Part shown: one piece after another, positions 15,662-22,929 of the stretch
Position numbering within the stretch: position 1 is the first letter of the stretch
Layout: each line of letters opens with the position of its first letter
NCBI GenBank assembly: GCA_000492175.2
Contig: CP097573.1
Location: 186,001-250,000 of the forward strand
From: Firmicutes bacterium ASF500
GTDB taxonomy: Bacteria > Bacillota > Clostridia > Oscillospirales > Oscillospiraceae
DNA length: 64,000 nucleotides
Reading direction: 5' to 3'
Notes under the pieces: generated by a model
The model's database searches: none
Seen by the model: the letters and a program-made list of their open reading frames with translations, nothing else
Told to the model about the DNA's origin: nothing
Translations under genes and position numbers: made by a program

Positions 15662-15817
15662 TCAGGCAAAAATCAAGGTGGGCCGGAGCCGCCGCTTCAG
15701 TTCGGCCTTGGCCCGCTCCGTCTCCGCTTCCGACAGGAGCTTTCGCTCCGCCATACTCTCCAGCATCCGAAGAGCGGAGAGGAAGGTGACATTGTCCCGC
15801 AGTTCCTTTGTAGTCAT
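15662..15817 (-). CDS. Small SHOCT-like protein
   Basis: A 51-aa protein (MTTKELRDNVTFLSALRML, then ESMAERKLLSEAETERAKAE, then LKRRLRPTL). The helix pair with LLSEAETERAKAEL resembles short SHOCT-type modules found near recombinase genes. A strong AAGGAGGGCGTTAATGCT precedes the ATG at 15817. It sits between the MazF-like gene and the first recombinase and is too short for many gene finders. Function unknown; an antitoxin or recombination-helper role would be guesswork. Confidence 0.7.
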   Translation of the reverse strand: MTTKELRDNVTFLSALRMLESMAERKLLSEAETERAKAELKRRLRPTLIFA

Positions 15818-15847
15818 AGCATTAACGCCCTCCTTATCTGAGAGCCG

Positions 15848-15878
15848 CCCATCGGGAACCGTGAGCGGCCCCGATGGG
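15848..15878. other. Stem-loop between mazF-like gene and the 51-aa gene
   Basis: CCCATCGGG (15848-15856) and CCCGATGGG (15870-15878) form a 9-bp stem. It lacks a following T run and may modulate read-through from the toxin gene into the recombinase operon. Confidence 0.5.
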
Positions 15879-15923
15879 TTGATGGAAAAACAGCAGAGAC
15901 AAAGTCTCCGCTATGTATATAGT

Positions 15924-16298
15924 TCAGCGGTATGTTTCTGCAAGCCCCACGCTGATGTGCAGAGCGGCGTCCACTTCCCACATCTTGTCCTCACCCACGC
16001 TGCCCATGTACTCACCCAGGCGGGACTTGTCCAGCGTCCGAACCTGCTCCAGCAGGACAGTGGAATCCCGGAACAGGCCGCAGGCCGCGCCCTTGAGCCG
16101 CACATGGGTGGGCTGGCGCTTGCCCTTGACATACCCCGTAATGGCGGCAGCAATGACCGTGGGGCTGTGGTGGTTGCCCACGTTGTTCTGGAGGATCAGG
16201 ACAGGCCGGATGCCTCCCTGCTCCGAGCCGGTGACCGGCGTGAGATCGGCGTAATAGATATCGCCCCGATGAATGGGACGTGTTCTCTTGAAAGTCAT
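15924..16298 (-). CDS. mazF: MazF/PemK-family endoribonuclease toxin
   Basis: A 124-aa protein of the MazF/PemK family, which cleaves single-stranded RNA at short sequences. The family signatures are present: RGDIYYADLTPVTGSEQGGIRPVLILQN, HSPTVIAAAITG, and the LLEQVRTLDKSRL strand. The ATG at 16298 follows GAGGAGAAAACACT. No typical MazE gene is adjacent; upstream is a 570-bp leader with a promoter and hairpin, downstream is the 51-aa gene. It may be an orphan toxin or be restrained through its leader. Confidence 0.9.
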   Translation of the reverse strand: MTFKRTRPIHRGDIYYADLTPVTGSEQGGIRPVLILQNNVGNHHSPTVIAAAITGYVKGKRQPTHVRLKGAACGLFRDSTVLLEQVRTLDKSRLGEYMGSVGEDKMWEVDAALHISVGLAETYR

Positions 16299-16326
16299 AG
16301 TGTTTTCTCCTCTGTTTTGAAAGAAC

Positions 16327-16390
16327 GGGGCCGCTCCTGCGCAGGTTGGTGCAAAGATACTGCTATCCTTTTTGCGGAGGGCGGCCCCGC
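16327..16390 (-). promoter_or_regulatory. Long leader hairpin before the mazF-like gene
   Basis: CGGGGCCGC (16327-16335) pairs with GCGGCCCCG (16382-16390), and inner bases continue the pairing with bulges. It lies in the 5' leader just before the toxin ribosome site, where it could attenuate transcription or protect the mRNA. Confidence 0.5.
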
Positions 16391-16651
16391 TTTCTTATCG
16401 TTGATCATTTGCTGGCTCTATTCGACACTACTTCCCGAGCCTTGGGCGGCAGTCTGGAACTGTGCTGGCGCACATCACGGGCGTTTCACCCCTCCGAGGT
16501 TCTCTCCGAGCTGCCCCCATTGCGTGATCCTGCGTAGCAGGGCTGTGGCTGGGCAGGAGTATCATTGTGTTCTGACGGGGTCGTTGCGAAACAGCTTGCC
16601 AGGGCTGTTTTTGTCTGGATGGGGACCGCTGGGCACCTTATTTGGCCGTCT

Positions 16652-16680
16652 TTTATAACAGAAAAGAAAATTCACTGCAA
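16652..16680 (-). promoter_or_regulatory. Candidate promoter for the mazF-recombinase operon
   Basis: On the minus strand TTGCAG (16675-16680) and TATAAA (16652-16657) are 17 bp apart. The 570 bp between the mazF-like start and the next gene (16299-16865) hold no convincing coding sequence, so this would give a leader of about 350 nt. Confidence 0.5.
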
Positions 16681-16865
16681 TTCCTTTGCCGCTACAGGTG
16701 GTCTTGGCGCATCTGACCTATCGCTTTCCGTTTCTCACACGGACCGTCAGGGAACGTATTCCAGTTGCCGGATATGACCGCAGGGCGCGGTGTTTTTCAA
16801 AGAGCACGAGGGGCTGTTTTGCCCTCTCATCCCTTTACCACAACCTCCAGAGCCTGAAACCGACA

Positions 16866-17420
16866 TTATTTTTTCAAAAATTCCAAAACAAATTTTTCAA
16901 AGGCTTCTTTCCGCCTCTGAACAGTCCGATCACTGAGACGGTATTTTTTGCATAGATCGTTTGTGCAGGAACGCTTTGCCCCGGCCATGTAGAGATCCAT
17001 CAGCTCCTCCGCCCAGGGCTGCCAGGCCCGCAGCGCACATTTCAGTTCTTCTATGAGAACCTGATCCGCTACAGTGCCCTCGAGATTGAATCCAGAGGGA
17101 ACGCATTCGTGCAGCGTCTCTACATCAGTATCCGGGACTCCGGCGTCCAGAGACTGATGTGTATAGCGCATACCAAGCTTACGATTCTTCTGTCTGATCG
17201 TATTTTTGCTGTTCCACTCCCGATGCTCCGAGGCGGGCACTTCGATATACATACAATCCACTTCATCCCCGTCCTCAATACAGTCCTTCATGAAGCGGCG
17301 GCGCTGCTCTAACGGCAGCCGCCTGTTTTTTTTCAGAATGGCGTCCCACTCCTCTTGTGTTGCGGCGGCAAGCTGCCGGGTACCGTTGACCTGCTTATAG
17401 ACCAAATATGTAAATTTCAT
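16866..17420 (-). CDS. Sigma-70-like helix-turn-helix protein
   Basis: A 184-aa protein of the kind found in Clostridia mobile elements. The first 70 residues (YLVYKQVNGTRQLAAATQEE ... RRFMKDCIEDGDEVDCMYIE) carry no recognised motif. Residues about 125-180 resemble a sigma region 4: VADQVLIEELKCALRAWQPW, then LCKKYRLSDRTVQRRKEAFE, a helix-turn-helix. The ATG at 17420 follows TTGGAGATCACCCAA; the GGAG lies inside a strong inverted repeat. Probably a regulator of element genes; target unknown. Confidence 0.75.
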   Translation of the reverse strand: MKFTYLVYKQVNGTRQLAAATQEEWDAILKKNRRLPLEQRRRFMKDCIEDGDEVDCMYIEVPASEHREWNSKNTIRQKNRKLGMRYTHQSLDAGVPDTDVETLHECVPSGFNLEGTVADQVLIEELKCALRAWQPWAEELMDLYMAGAKRSCTNDLCKKYRLSDRTVQRRKEAFEKFVLEFLKK

Positions 17421-17431
17421 TTGGGTGATCT

Positions 17432-17473
17432 CCAATCTCAAAATTTGGGGGAAAGGTGCGGTTTTGAGATTGG
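17432..17473 (-). promoter_or_regulatory. Inverted repeat that can mask the ribosome site of the sigma-like gene
   Basis: CCAATCTCAAAA (17432-17443) and TTTTGAGATTGG (17462-17473) are perfect arms that extend to about 17 bp with one mismatch. In the leader RNA of the 17420 gene the downstream arm contains the GGAG ribosome site, so folding would block translation. It could alternatively be an operator dyad. Confidence 0.6.
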
Positions 17474-17566
17474 AGGTCACGGGTATTTCGCTGTATAGGG
17501 CTGCCAAAAGTGCAGAGACATAAAAATCCTTTCCGCCTTTCAGCCGGCGAAAAGGACAACAAAAAG

Positions 17567-17606
17567 GGAGCCTTACACATAGCTAAAAAGCTACCTGTAA
17601 GGCTCC
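17567..17606. terminator. Stem-loop, possible terminator
   Basis: GGAGCCTTACA (17567-17577) and TGTAAGGCTCC (17596-17606) form an 11-bp stem, with AGCT/AGCT able to pair inside the loop. It lies in the 358-bp gap between the zinc ribbon gene stop and the sigma-like gene; the rest of the gap shows nothing I can name. Confidence 0.5.
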
Positions 17607-17778
17607 GAACGCGATGGCTCCCGTAGTTACATCCCTGATATCCCGGCCTGCCGCGGCCCGAGTATCGGGCGGGGCCGGTCAGGAGAGGCAGTGTAGTGCG
17701 ATGTGATACGCTGCCTGCTCGGTGATGACGGGCGGTTGGTGCGCTTGACTAAGTATTGGGGTTGAGGGAGAGACGGGA

Positions 17779-17997
17779 TCACGCTCCCGCCTGCTGCTGC
17801 TCAATATTTACTTCTCTCTGAAATATCATGCCGATCTGTGCCCCGCATTTTGGACATTTGGTGAACCACTCCGCCTTGGCGGACTGCCGTGGCCCGAAGA
17901 GCCGCAGGTGTGCGGGATCTGTCTGGCTTGCCGCGTCCAGAATACGGCCCCGGTGACAAACCGGGCAGTAGATCGTGCGGGATTCCTTCTCCTTCAT
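17779..17997 (-). CDS. Small zinc ribbon protein
   Basis: A 72-aa protein with two Cys pairs typical of a zinc ribbon: YCPVCHRGRIL near the start and KCPKCGAQIGM near residue 55. The ATG at 17997 follows GCAGGAGGTGGAA. It is the last gene of the unit that begins with the Xre repressor and ImmA-like peptidase. Similar small zinc ribbon genes commonly accompany ImmA/ImmR pairs on mobile elements, but its role is unknown. Confidence 0.75.
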   Translation of the reverse strand: MKEKESRTIYCPVCHRGRILDAASQTDPAHLRLFGPRQSAKAEWFTKCPKCGAQIGMIFQREVNIEQQQAGA

Positions 17998-18043
17998 TTC
18001 CACCTCCTGCTGTTCTCTTTTTAGTGAACATAACGATAAAACT

Positions 18044-18646
18044 TTACAGCAGTCGGTGGTTGGTGAGCCGGATGCGCATGGCCTGTCTGGACACCTGAAA
18101 CACATCGGCCATATCGTCGATGAGCTGGCCGTCCTGACGGCCTCCCCGGAGCTGGTAGAAGCACCGCTTGATTTGGGCGATGGGCATAAGGATGGCGGAG
18201 CCAAGCATATTGGCCTGTACTTCCAGGGTAGTATCGGACTGTTCCGTAATCATAGCCGCGCTCCGGCCTGTGCCGGTGTACAGCTTTTTGTGGAGTATCC
18301 AATGGGCCAGCTCGTGGGCGCAGGTAAAGCGCAGACGGCCTGTGCTGGCGTCCTCCTCACAGAGCGAGGCGTCAATGAGAATGGTGCCGGCCCGGACAGG
18401 GAAGAGGGTGTACTCCCGGTTTTCCATGTCATACACCGCCTCCAGACCTTCGTCAAAAATGGTCTTGCCCAGGATGCGGCCATTCTTCCGGAGATACTGG
18501 TACTCCAGGGATACGCCGTGGGCCTCGATCATCTCCTCAATGGGGACGGCGGCAGGGGAGCCGTAGTACAGCGCGGAATCATAGCCGCACAGCACCTTTC
18601 GCGCGATATTTTCAAGCACCTGTTCCTGATAATAGATATTTGTCAT
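18044..18646 (-). CDS. immA: ImmA/IrrE-family metallopeptidase
   Basis: A 200-aa zinc peptidase of the ImmA/IrrE family. The HELAHW zinc motif is in TCAHELAHWILHKK near residue 112, with the third ligand Glu likely in LEVQANMLGSAILMP. Family members cut a partner Xre repressor to trigger mobile-element excision. Its start at 18646 overlaps the stop of the Xre repressor gene, giving translational coupling of repressor and protease, as in ICEBs1-type switches. Confidence 0.93.
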   Translation of the reverse strand: MTNIYYQEQVLENIARKVLCGYDSALYYGSPAAVPIEEMIEAHGVSLEYQYLRKNGRILGKTIFDEGLEAVYDMENREYTLFPVRAGTILIDASLCEEDASTGRLRFTCAHELAHWILHKKLYTGTGRSAAMITEQSDTTLEVQANMLGSAILMPIAQIKRCFYQLRGGRQDGQLIDDMADVFQVSRQAMRIRLTNHRLL

Positions 18647-19032
18647 GGTCCATCCCTCCTGTTCTTGGACGTCCGTTTGGTGATACGGTCAATAAACTCC
18701 TGCCACTCCTCGTCAGTGGCATCCACCTCCTTGGCGGTGCGCAGAGCGGCGCGGACGATGTCCCGCTCCATAATGTACTCCGGCAGGTCTGCCGGGACCT
18801 TCATTTTGTGGGACGCGGCTGCCAGATCCAGAAACAGTTCCCGCTCCTCCTTGCTCAAGTGCAGTTCCTCCGCCAGCCTGTCCAGATGTTCCTTGGCTGG
18901 CGCCGGTTTACGGTCTGTTTCGATGATGCTCATATATACGGGAGACAGGCCCAGCCGCGCGGCCAGCCCCCGAAGGGAAATTCCCAGCGCCATCCGCTTC
19001 TGGCGGACGAAAGCGCCGAATGTCTGATTCAT
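18643..19032 (-). CDS. Xre-family repressor paired with the ImmA-like peptidase
   Basis: A 129-aa protein with an N-terminal lambda-repressor-type helix-turn-helix (FGAFVRQKRMALGISLRGLA, then ARLGLSPVYMSIIETDRKPA). The C-terminal 60 residues are acidic and helical (DEEWQEFIDRITKR). It is first in a three-gene unit with the ImmA-like peptidase and zinc ribbon protein. Its own promoter carries a palindrome at the start site, suggesting autorepression relieved by the peptidase. Confidence 0.9.
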   Translation of the reverse strand: MNQTFGAFVRQKRMALGISLRGLAARLGLSPVYMSIIETDRKPAPAKEHLDRLAEELHLSKEERELFLDLAAASHKMKVPADLPEYIMERDIVRAALRTAKEVDATDEEWQEFIDRITKRTSKNRRDGP

Positions 19033-19050
19033 TTTGCATACCCCCTTTAT

Positions 19051-19070
19051 CGTTTACCCGGTGGTAAACG
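19051..19070. promoter_or_regulatory. Operator of the Xre repressor
   Basis: CGTTTACC (19051-19058) and GGTAAACG (19063-19070) are perfect 8-bp arms around a 4-bp centre. The palindrome lies 11 bp downstream of the -10 box, over the start of transcription, and is a natural site for autorepression. Confidence 0.75.
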
Positions 19071-19080
19071 GCTTGACCAT

Positions 19081-19109
19081 AGTATATCGCGTCTTTGTTC
19101 GAATATCAA
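19081..19109 (-). promoter_or_regulatory. Promoter of the Xre/ImmA unit
   Basis: TTGATA (19104-19109) and TATACT (19081-19086) on the minus strand with a 17-bp spacer. Confidence 0.8.
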
Positions 19110-19120
19110 GAGGGCAAAAA

Positions 19121-19148
19121 TGAGGTGTCCCCAGTTGGGAACACCTCA
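19121..19148 (-). terminator. Terminator of the immunity island
   Basis: TGAGGTGT (19121-19128) and ACACCTCA (19141-19148) form a stem extended inward by CCC/GGG pairs. On the minus strand it is followed by TTTTTGCC, placing a terminator about 50 bp after the stop of the DUF1963-like gene; a plus-strand T run also exists further on. Confidence 0.75.
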
Positions 19149-19197
19149 CGAGGTTTCGACTTTTTTTGATACTGTATTGGGCGATAGACTGAAAATA

Positions 19198-19890
19198 TTA
19201 AGGGCGTTGAACAGATATATATATCCGTTCTGTTCCGTTACTTTGTACGCCCCAAAAATAAATGCGGTTTGATACAAAAAGGTCATACCACGGAAAAAGA
19301 GATAGGCCGCCAGGCGCAAAAGGATTTGCCTGCTTTGGTGCAGTGGGTAAAATAGGAAAGTGAAAATCTTCTTTTATTTGTAAAAGCAAAGCAGGTTTTT
19401 CAATTCCTGCTATTGTATTTGGCTTTTCTGATATTCCCATAATCCAGATGGGCCGTCCACCCATTACAAAATCCCACTCTTGCTTTGTTTGTTTTTCTGG
19501 GATAGTTTTTAATATCTGGAAAGCGATCTTCTCTTGGTAAGTATCGACCATTTTCCCAATCGGTGTATCGAATACGATGACATGAAAGTTTCGCTCATAA
19601 TTTCTTAAAAATTCTTCAGAAATATCCGCATCTACTATACGTTGGGGAAGTTCTGGAATACAATACCTATCATGCCAGCTTTCAACACAATAAAACACAG
19701 CTAAAGATTTTCCCGCCCACACATGGCCTTGCGGAAAAGCTACTTGGAACATAAATGTTAATTCATTCCCACACAATTCACATTTTGGAATATCTATATC
19801 GGGTGGTAGTTTGGGTTTTCCTCCGATAAAGGAGTCATACTCTTCTGCCTGTACACAATTTCCGATTACTTCTAATCTCCACGATTTCAT
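19198..19890 (-). CDS. DUF1963 (YwqG-like) protein
   Basis: A 230-aa protein of the DUF1963 type: FIGGKPKLPPDIDIPKC, then CELCGNELTFMFQVAFPQ, and a C-terminal GGLSLFPWYDLF. DUF1963 proteins recur among immunity genes of polymorphic toxin loci; biochemical function is not known. I chose the ATG at 19890, 11 bp after GGAGG; an in-frame ATG at 19911 is also possible. It is the last gene of the leftward island, followed by a terminator at 19121-19148. Confidence 0.75.
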   Translation of the reverse strand: MKSWRLEVIGNCVQAEEYDSFIGGKPKLPPDIDIPKCELCGNELTFMFQVAFPQGHVWAGKSLAVFYCVESWHDRYCIPELPQRIVDADISEEFLRNYERNFHVIVFDTPIGKMVDTYQEKIAFQILKTIPEKQTKQEWDFVMGGRPIWIMGISEKPNTIAGIEKPALLLQIKEDFHFPILPTAPKQANPFAPGGLSLFPWYDLFVSNRIYFWGVQSNGTERIYISVQRP

Positions 19891-19984
19891 ACTTGTTGTA
19901 TCCTCCATCAATCATCAAGTCCTGTTTTACTTCATTGATTACATGTCATATACTGCTTCAAATTAACTTGCCTTGAAAGTAGCT

Positions 19985-20944
19985 TTATCGTAGCCAGTAT
20001 GCCATCTCTCTCATTTTCGCTGCAATCTCCTCCGGCTCCATAATACGGATTTTCCCGCCAAAAGTAAAGACCCAAGCGAAAAAGGGCGGGCTGGGGGCAA
20101 CATCCACGGTGGCCTGGAAGTGCGTTCCGTCTATGATCTCTGTCTGCACCTCCTCTCCGAAGCGGTCTACAACGCTGCGCATGGTGCTGTTCTCGCACAG
20201 CAGTGTTATCCTCTGGATGTCGGCTCCGAACATCCCGAACACCTGGTGGACATACGCCGCGGGATCGAAGTCCTGCGCTGGTATGGCCTCCTGCACCAGC
20301 AGCTTCACAGCGGTCATGCGGTCTACACGGAACTGAGCCAGCTTGCCGTGTTTCTCCGACCAGCCCACGGCGTAGTAATAGTCCCGGCTCCAGATCAGGG
20401 CATAGGGGCTGAACTCGTACCGATAGCCGTCGTGCTTGAGGACTTTTTCTTTCTCTGCGGTGTACTCTATGTACTGGAAGGCGATCCGCCGCTTCTCCTG
20501 GATGGCGGTGTGGATCATGTCCACCGCATAGTAGATCGCCTCGTTGTCCTGCTTCGCTGTGCCCTCCATGTAGACAGGGCGGTTGAGCTGTTTGGCCTGC
20601 TCCTGGCTGGTGAGGGAGGCCAGCTTGCGGATCAGGCTGGCGCTTTTCTTCCTGGTGATGAAGTGAGAGGACTCCACCGCATCCACCAACAGCTTCAGCT
20701 CCGGCAGCTCGAACAGGCGGGAGCCGACGAAGTAGCGGTTCTGGGTGCTCTTGACACAGACGATGTCCACGCCCTGGTCAATCAGGATCTGGATGTCGCC
20801 GTACACACTCTTGCGGCCGGCCTGGATGCCGTGGGATTCCCAGAATTGGAGGATGTCTGAAACGGAGGCGGCGTGCTCCTCATCTGTAAGGGTGCAGAGA
20901 TACTGCTGGAGCAGCAATATCCGAATTTGCGCTTCGTTCTTCAT
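19985..20944 (-). CDS. WYL-domain transcriptional regulator
   Basis: A 319-aa regulator with an N-terminal winged helix (IRILLLQQYLCTLTDEEHAA, ...HGIQAGRKSVYGDIQ) and a central WYL domain (RRIAFQYIEYTAEKEK ... YRYEFSPYALIW, DYYYAVGWSEKHGKLAQFRV). The C-terminal extension FAWVFTFGGKIRI is typical. WYL proteins often sense nucleotides or stress and regulate defence loci. It stands at the end of the immunity island; a shuffled second copy lies at 1.9-3.2 kb. Confidence 0.92.
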   Translation of the reverse strand: MKNEAQIRILLLQQYLCTLTDEEHAASVSDILQFWESHGIQAGRKSVYGDIQILIDQGVDIVCVKSTQNRYFVGSRLFELPELKLLVDAVESSHFITRKKSASLIRKLASLTSQEQAKQLNRPVYMEGTAKQDNEAIYYAVDMIHTAIQEKRRIAFQYIEYTAEKEKVLKHDGYRYEFSPYALIWSRDYYYAVGWSEKHGKLAQFRVDRMTAVKLLVQEAIPAQDFDPAAYVHQVFGMFGADIQRITLLCENSTMRSVVDRFGEEVQTEIIDGTHFQATVDVAPSPPFFAWVFTFGGKIRIMEPEEIAAKMREMAYWLR

Positions 20945-20985
20945 AGGTCACCTCCAGTTGTTGGAGATAGCTTTTCTCTAATTTG

Positions 20986-21942
20986 CTAAGGCAATCGGAT
21001 TATGCGCCGGTAACAAAAGTAATTTTTCAACAAACCAGGATGGCGTTCACTGACCGGATTGCGGTAAAAGGCAGTATAACAAGGCAGGACATATATTGCC
21101 CCATCACCGCCGCAAAGGGAACAGCCGCCATCCCCGCCTTTTGTATAGGATGTATTGTCAATGATTTCATTTTTATATGAATCGTATGCCATAAACAGCC
21201 CCAGCATATTCGGCTGATCCAATATAGCATTTTCCTCGGTATTTCCGACAGCGCCCACATTATAAATTTCTCTCAGCACATCACGCAATGTGTCGCCCCA
21301 CCAGAACAATGTGCGTGTGCCGCCATTACAAAGATATTCCCATTCATCTTCTGTCGGCAACGTAAAGGGGCCTTCTTTCAGTGAGAGAACAGCCTGCTCC
21401 AGGGATGGCACGTCCTCATCCAGGCAACGACTGTCTACCTCTACAATCATATCGCCAATATCGGCAGTACGCAGCGGCGACAGACACTTGGACAGATGCT
21501 CGTTCCATTTTGCCAGGAATCCCTCCCAGCTTGCGTAACCCTTTTCTTCTATGTCTTTGTTCATCTGCTCTAATTCTTCTGCCAGTTTCGCACGTAGCTC
21601 GTCAGCTTTCACAGAATCGCCGTTTTCTTCTGCACCATCAATCTGCTTCCGATAGTCATCTTTTAAATTATCCATTTCCTCCTCATAGTAATATTCGTGA
21701 CCGGAAGAAAATTCTTTTTGCAGGCCCTCTAATACGCCATCTCCCAGAGGACACTTGCCTGTATCCCATCCTAAAGTGACATTTTTTCTGCCAGGAACAA
21801 AGATAAATTGGGAATTCTCATATTCCAGAAGCCATGTTTCCCGCTCTGCGCCGTTCGTGCCGGTTTTGATTGTTTTTACAAATTGGAAGCCTATCCCCAA
21901 TGATTCAATACGAGAACGAATACTGTTCAATAATTCAGACAT
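20986..21942 (-). CDS. Protein with FGE/sulfatase-modifying-like C-terminal domain
   Basis: A 318-aa protein. Residues about 90-140 are a charged helical segment (MDNLKDDYRKQIDG ... LAEELEQMNKDIEEKG). The C-terminal half has the LPTEDEWEYLCNGG and FWWGD signature of formylglycine-generating-enzyme-like folds, with GGGD-type loops and a terminal RR. No active-site Cys pair can be assigned with confidence, so it may be a binding domain rather than an enzyme. In this array an immunity role is plausible. Start at 21942; upstream lies a decayed gene remnant at 21965. Confidence 0.65.
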   Translation of the reverse strand: MSELLNSIRSRIESLGIGFQFVKTIKTGTNGAERETWLLEYENSQFIFVPGRKNVTLGWDTGKCPLGDGVLEGLQKEFSSGHEYYYEEEMDNLKDDYRKQIDGAEENGDSVKADELRAKLAEELEQMNKDIEEKGYASWEGFLAKWNEHLSKCLSPLRTADIGDMIVEVDSRCLDEDVPSLEQAVLSLKEGPFTLPTEDEWEYLCNGGTRTLFWWGDTLRDVLREIYNVGAVGNTEENAILDQPNMLGLFMAYDSYKNEIIDNTSYTKGGDGGCSLCGGDGAIYVLPCYTAFYRNPVSERHPGLLKNYFCYRRIIRLP

Positions 21943-21964
21943 AGTAAAGCTCCTTCACGAAAAC

Positions 21965-22035
21965 AACTGTCTCCAAACGCCCACAAGACCACCATAGCCA
22001 CGATGATGCCAACCGTATCAGCAAAATCTGTTTGA
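21965..22035 (-). pseudogene. Remnant of a membrane protein C terminus
   Basis: About 70 bp closely match 26350-26440, the C-terminal transmembrane segment of the 236-aa protein at 26335-27045 (QILLIR ... LWAFGDGLL), but with an internal deletion that shifts frame. It shows that gene copies have been gained and lost within the island. Confidence 0.6.
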
Positions 22036-22052
22036 TATAACTATGTTCTCTT

Positions 22053-22077
22053 CATGCTGTTTCCGTTGGCAGCTGGG
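22053..22077. repeat. Island intergenic repeat A, copy 1
   Basis: A recurring segment of about 25-37 bp with core GCCGTTnCCnTTGGC: copies at 22053-22077, 24312-24348 and 34598-34634, each a short distance upstream of an island gene (starts 21942, 24288, 34568). Read on the minus strand it resembles the end of a coding sequence (PAANGN-like), so it may be a leftover gene tail. Confidence 0.5.
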
Positions 22078-22109
22078 TGATTTTATAAAACTCTAAAGCT
22101 GTTCTTTCG

Positions 22110-22880
22110 TTATTTCTGAATGTCAGCGGTGAGCTGTTGCAATACATCTTCATTCTGCAAATTACAATGTGCTAAATTTACTCGCTTTAGCTTTGGCAGA
22201 TGGAGAAGGACACTGCAATCAGAAAAGCCAGTATTCGGCAAATCCAACTGCCGCAAATTTTTCAGTCCTACCAACAGCTCGTCCTGAGAGAAATTTGTTC
22301 CGCTTAAATTTAATTTCTGCAAATTTGTAAGGTTTGTAAGGAAACTGAAATCATTGATTGCAAGGTTCTCAATTTTCAATACCTTGAGTTTTTTCATCCG
22401 CCCGACTGCAGTCCAGTCACCAGGGCTGTAATAGAACTTGCTTCCAAGTCCGTACAGCACACGAAGGTCGGTTAGAAAATATTTTCCTTTCCATAGGACA
22501 AAACGGAGATATGGCGTACTATAAAGCCCCAATCGATCCACAGTCAGACTTTTCATCTGAAAAAGATCATCAGGGATGGACGGGTCCCTCCCGATTGCAA
22601 CGGAAATTGCCGTTGCTAAAATGGGCGAGAGAGGAATACCGCCTTTCTTTTCGCCTTCTTCTCTTAACAGGCAAAAGGAGTGCTCCTGATCTTGACAGAT
22701 GCACTCAAGAAAGGGCGGATTCCAAGACAAGTTTTCTGGATCTTCATAATGCCGGTCAAGAAATCTGTAGAAATCCGGCAACATTGTGCTGTTGTCAGGG
22801 TAAATATTCAGAAGTCCATCCTGCCGAATTTGTACCTCACTGTGATAATCTTCTAATGTGATTGCTTTTCTTCGTGGCAT
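22110..22880 (-). CDS. Leucine-rich-repeat protein
   Basis: A 256-aa protein with a non-repetitive N-terminal half and three to four leucine-rich repeats in the C-terminal half (LKVLKIENLAINDFSFLTNL, LQKLNLSGTNFSQDELL, LRQLDLPNTGFSDCSVLLHL). No signal peptide, so it is cytoplasmic. The same style of LRR block ends the 54259 protein and begins the 35282 protein, where it is joined to immunity-type domains. Probable immunity-island member; specific function unknown. Confidence 0.7.
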   Translation of the reverse strand: MPRRKAITLEDYHSEVQIRQDGLLNIYPDNSTMLPDFYRFLDRHYEDPENLSWNPPFLECICQDQEHSFCLLREEGEKKGGIPLSPILATAISVAIGRDPSIPDDLFQMKSLTVDRLGLYSTPYLRFVLWKGKYFLTDLRVLYGLGSKFYYSPGDWTAVGRMKKLKVLKIENLAINDFSFLTNLTNLQKLNLSGTNFSQDELLVGLKNLRQLDLPNTGFSDCSVLLHLPKLKRVNLAHCNLQNEDVLQQLTADIQK

Positions 22881-22929
22881 AAGTGCAATTCCTCCCCTGG
22901 ATGAGATGTTATTTAACTTGGCTCCCCTA

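Noticed and set aside
14420..15841. 473-codon rightward frame
   Set aside because: Antisense to the first recombinase and the 51-aa gene; low-complexity Leu/Gly/Pro content.
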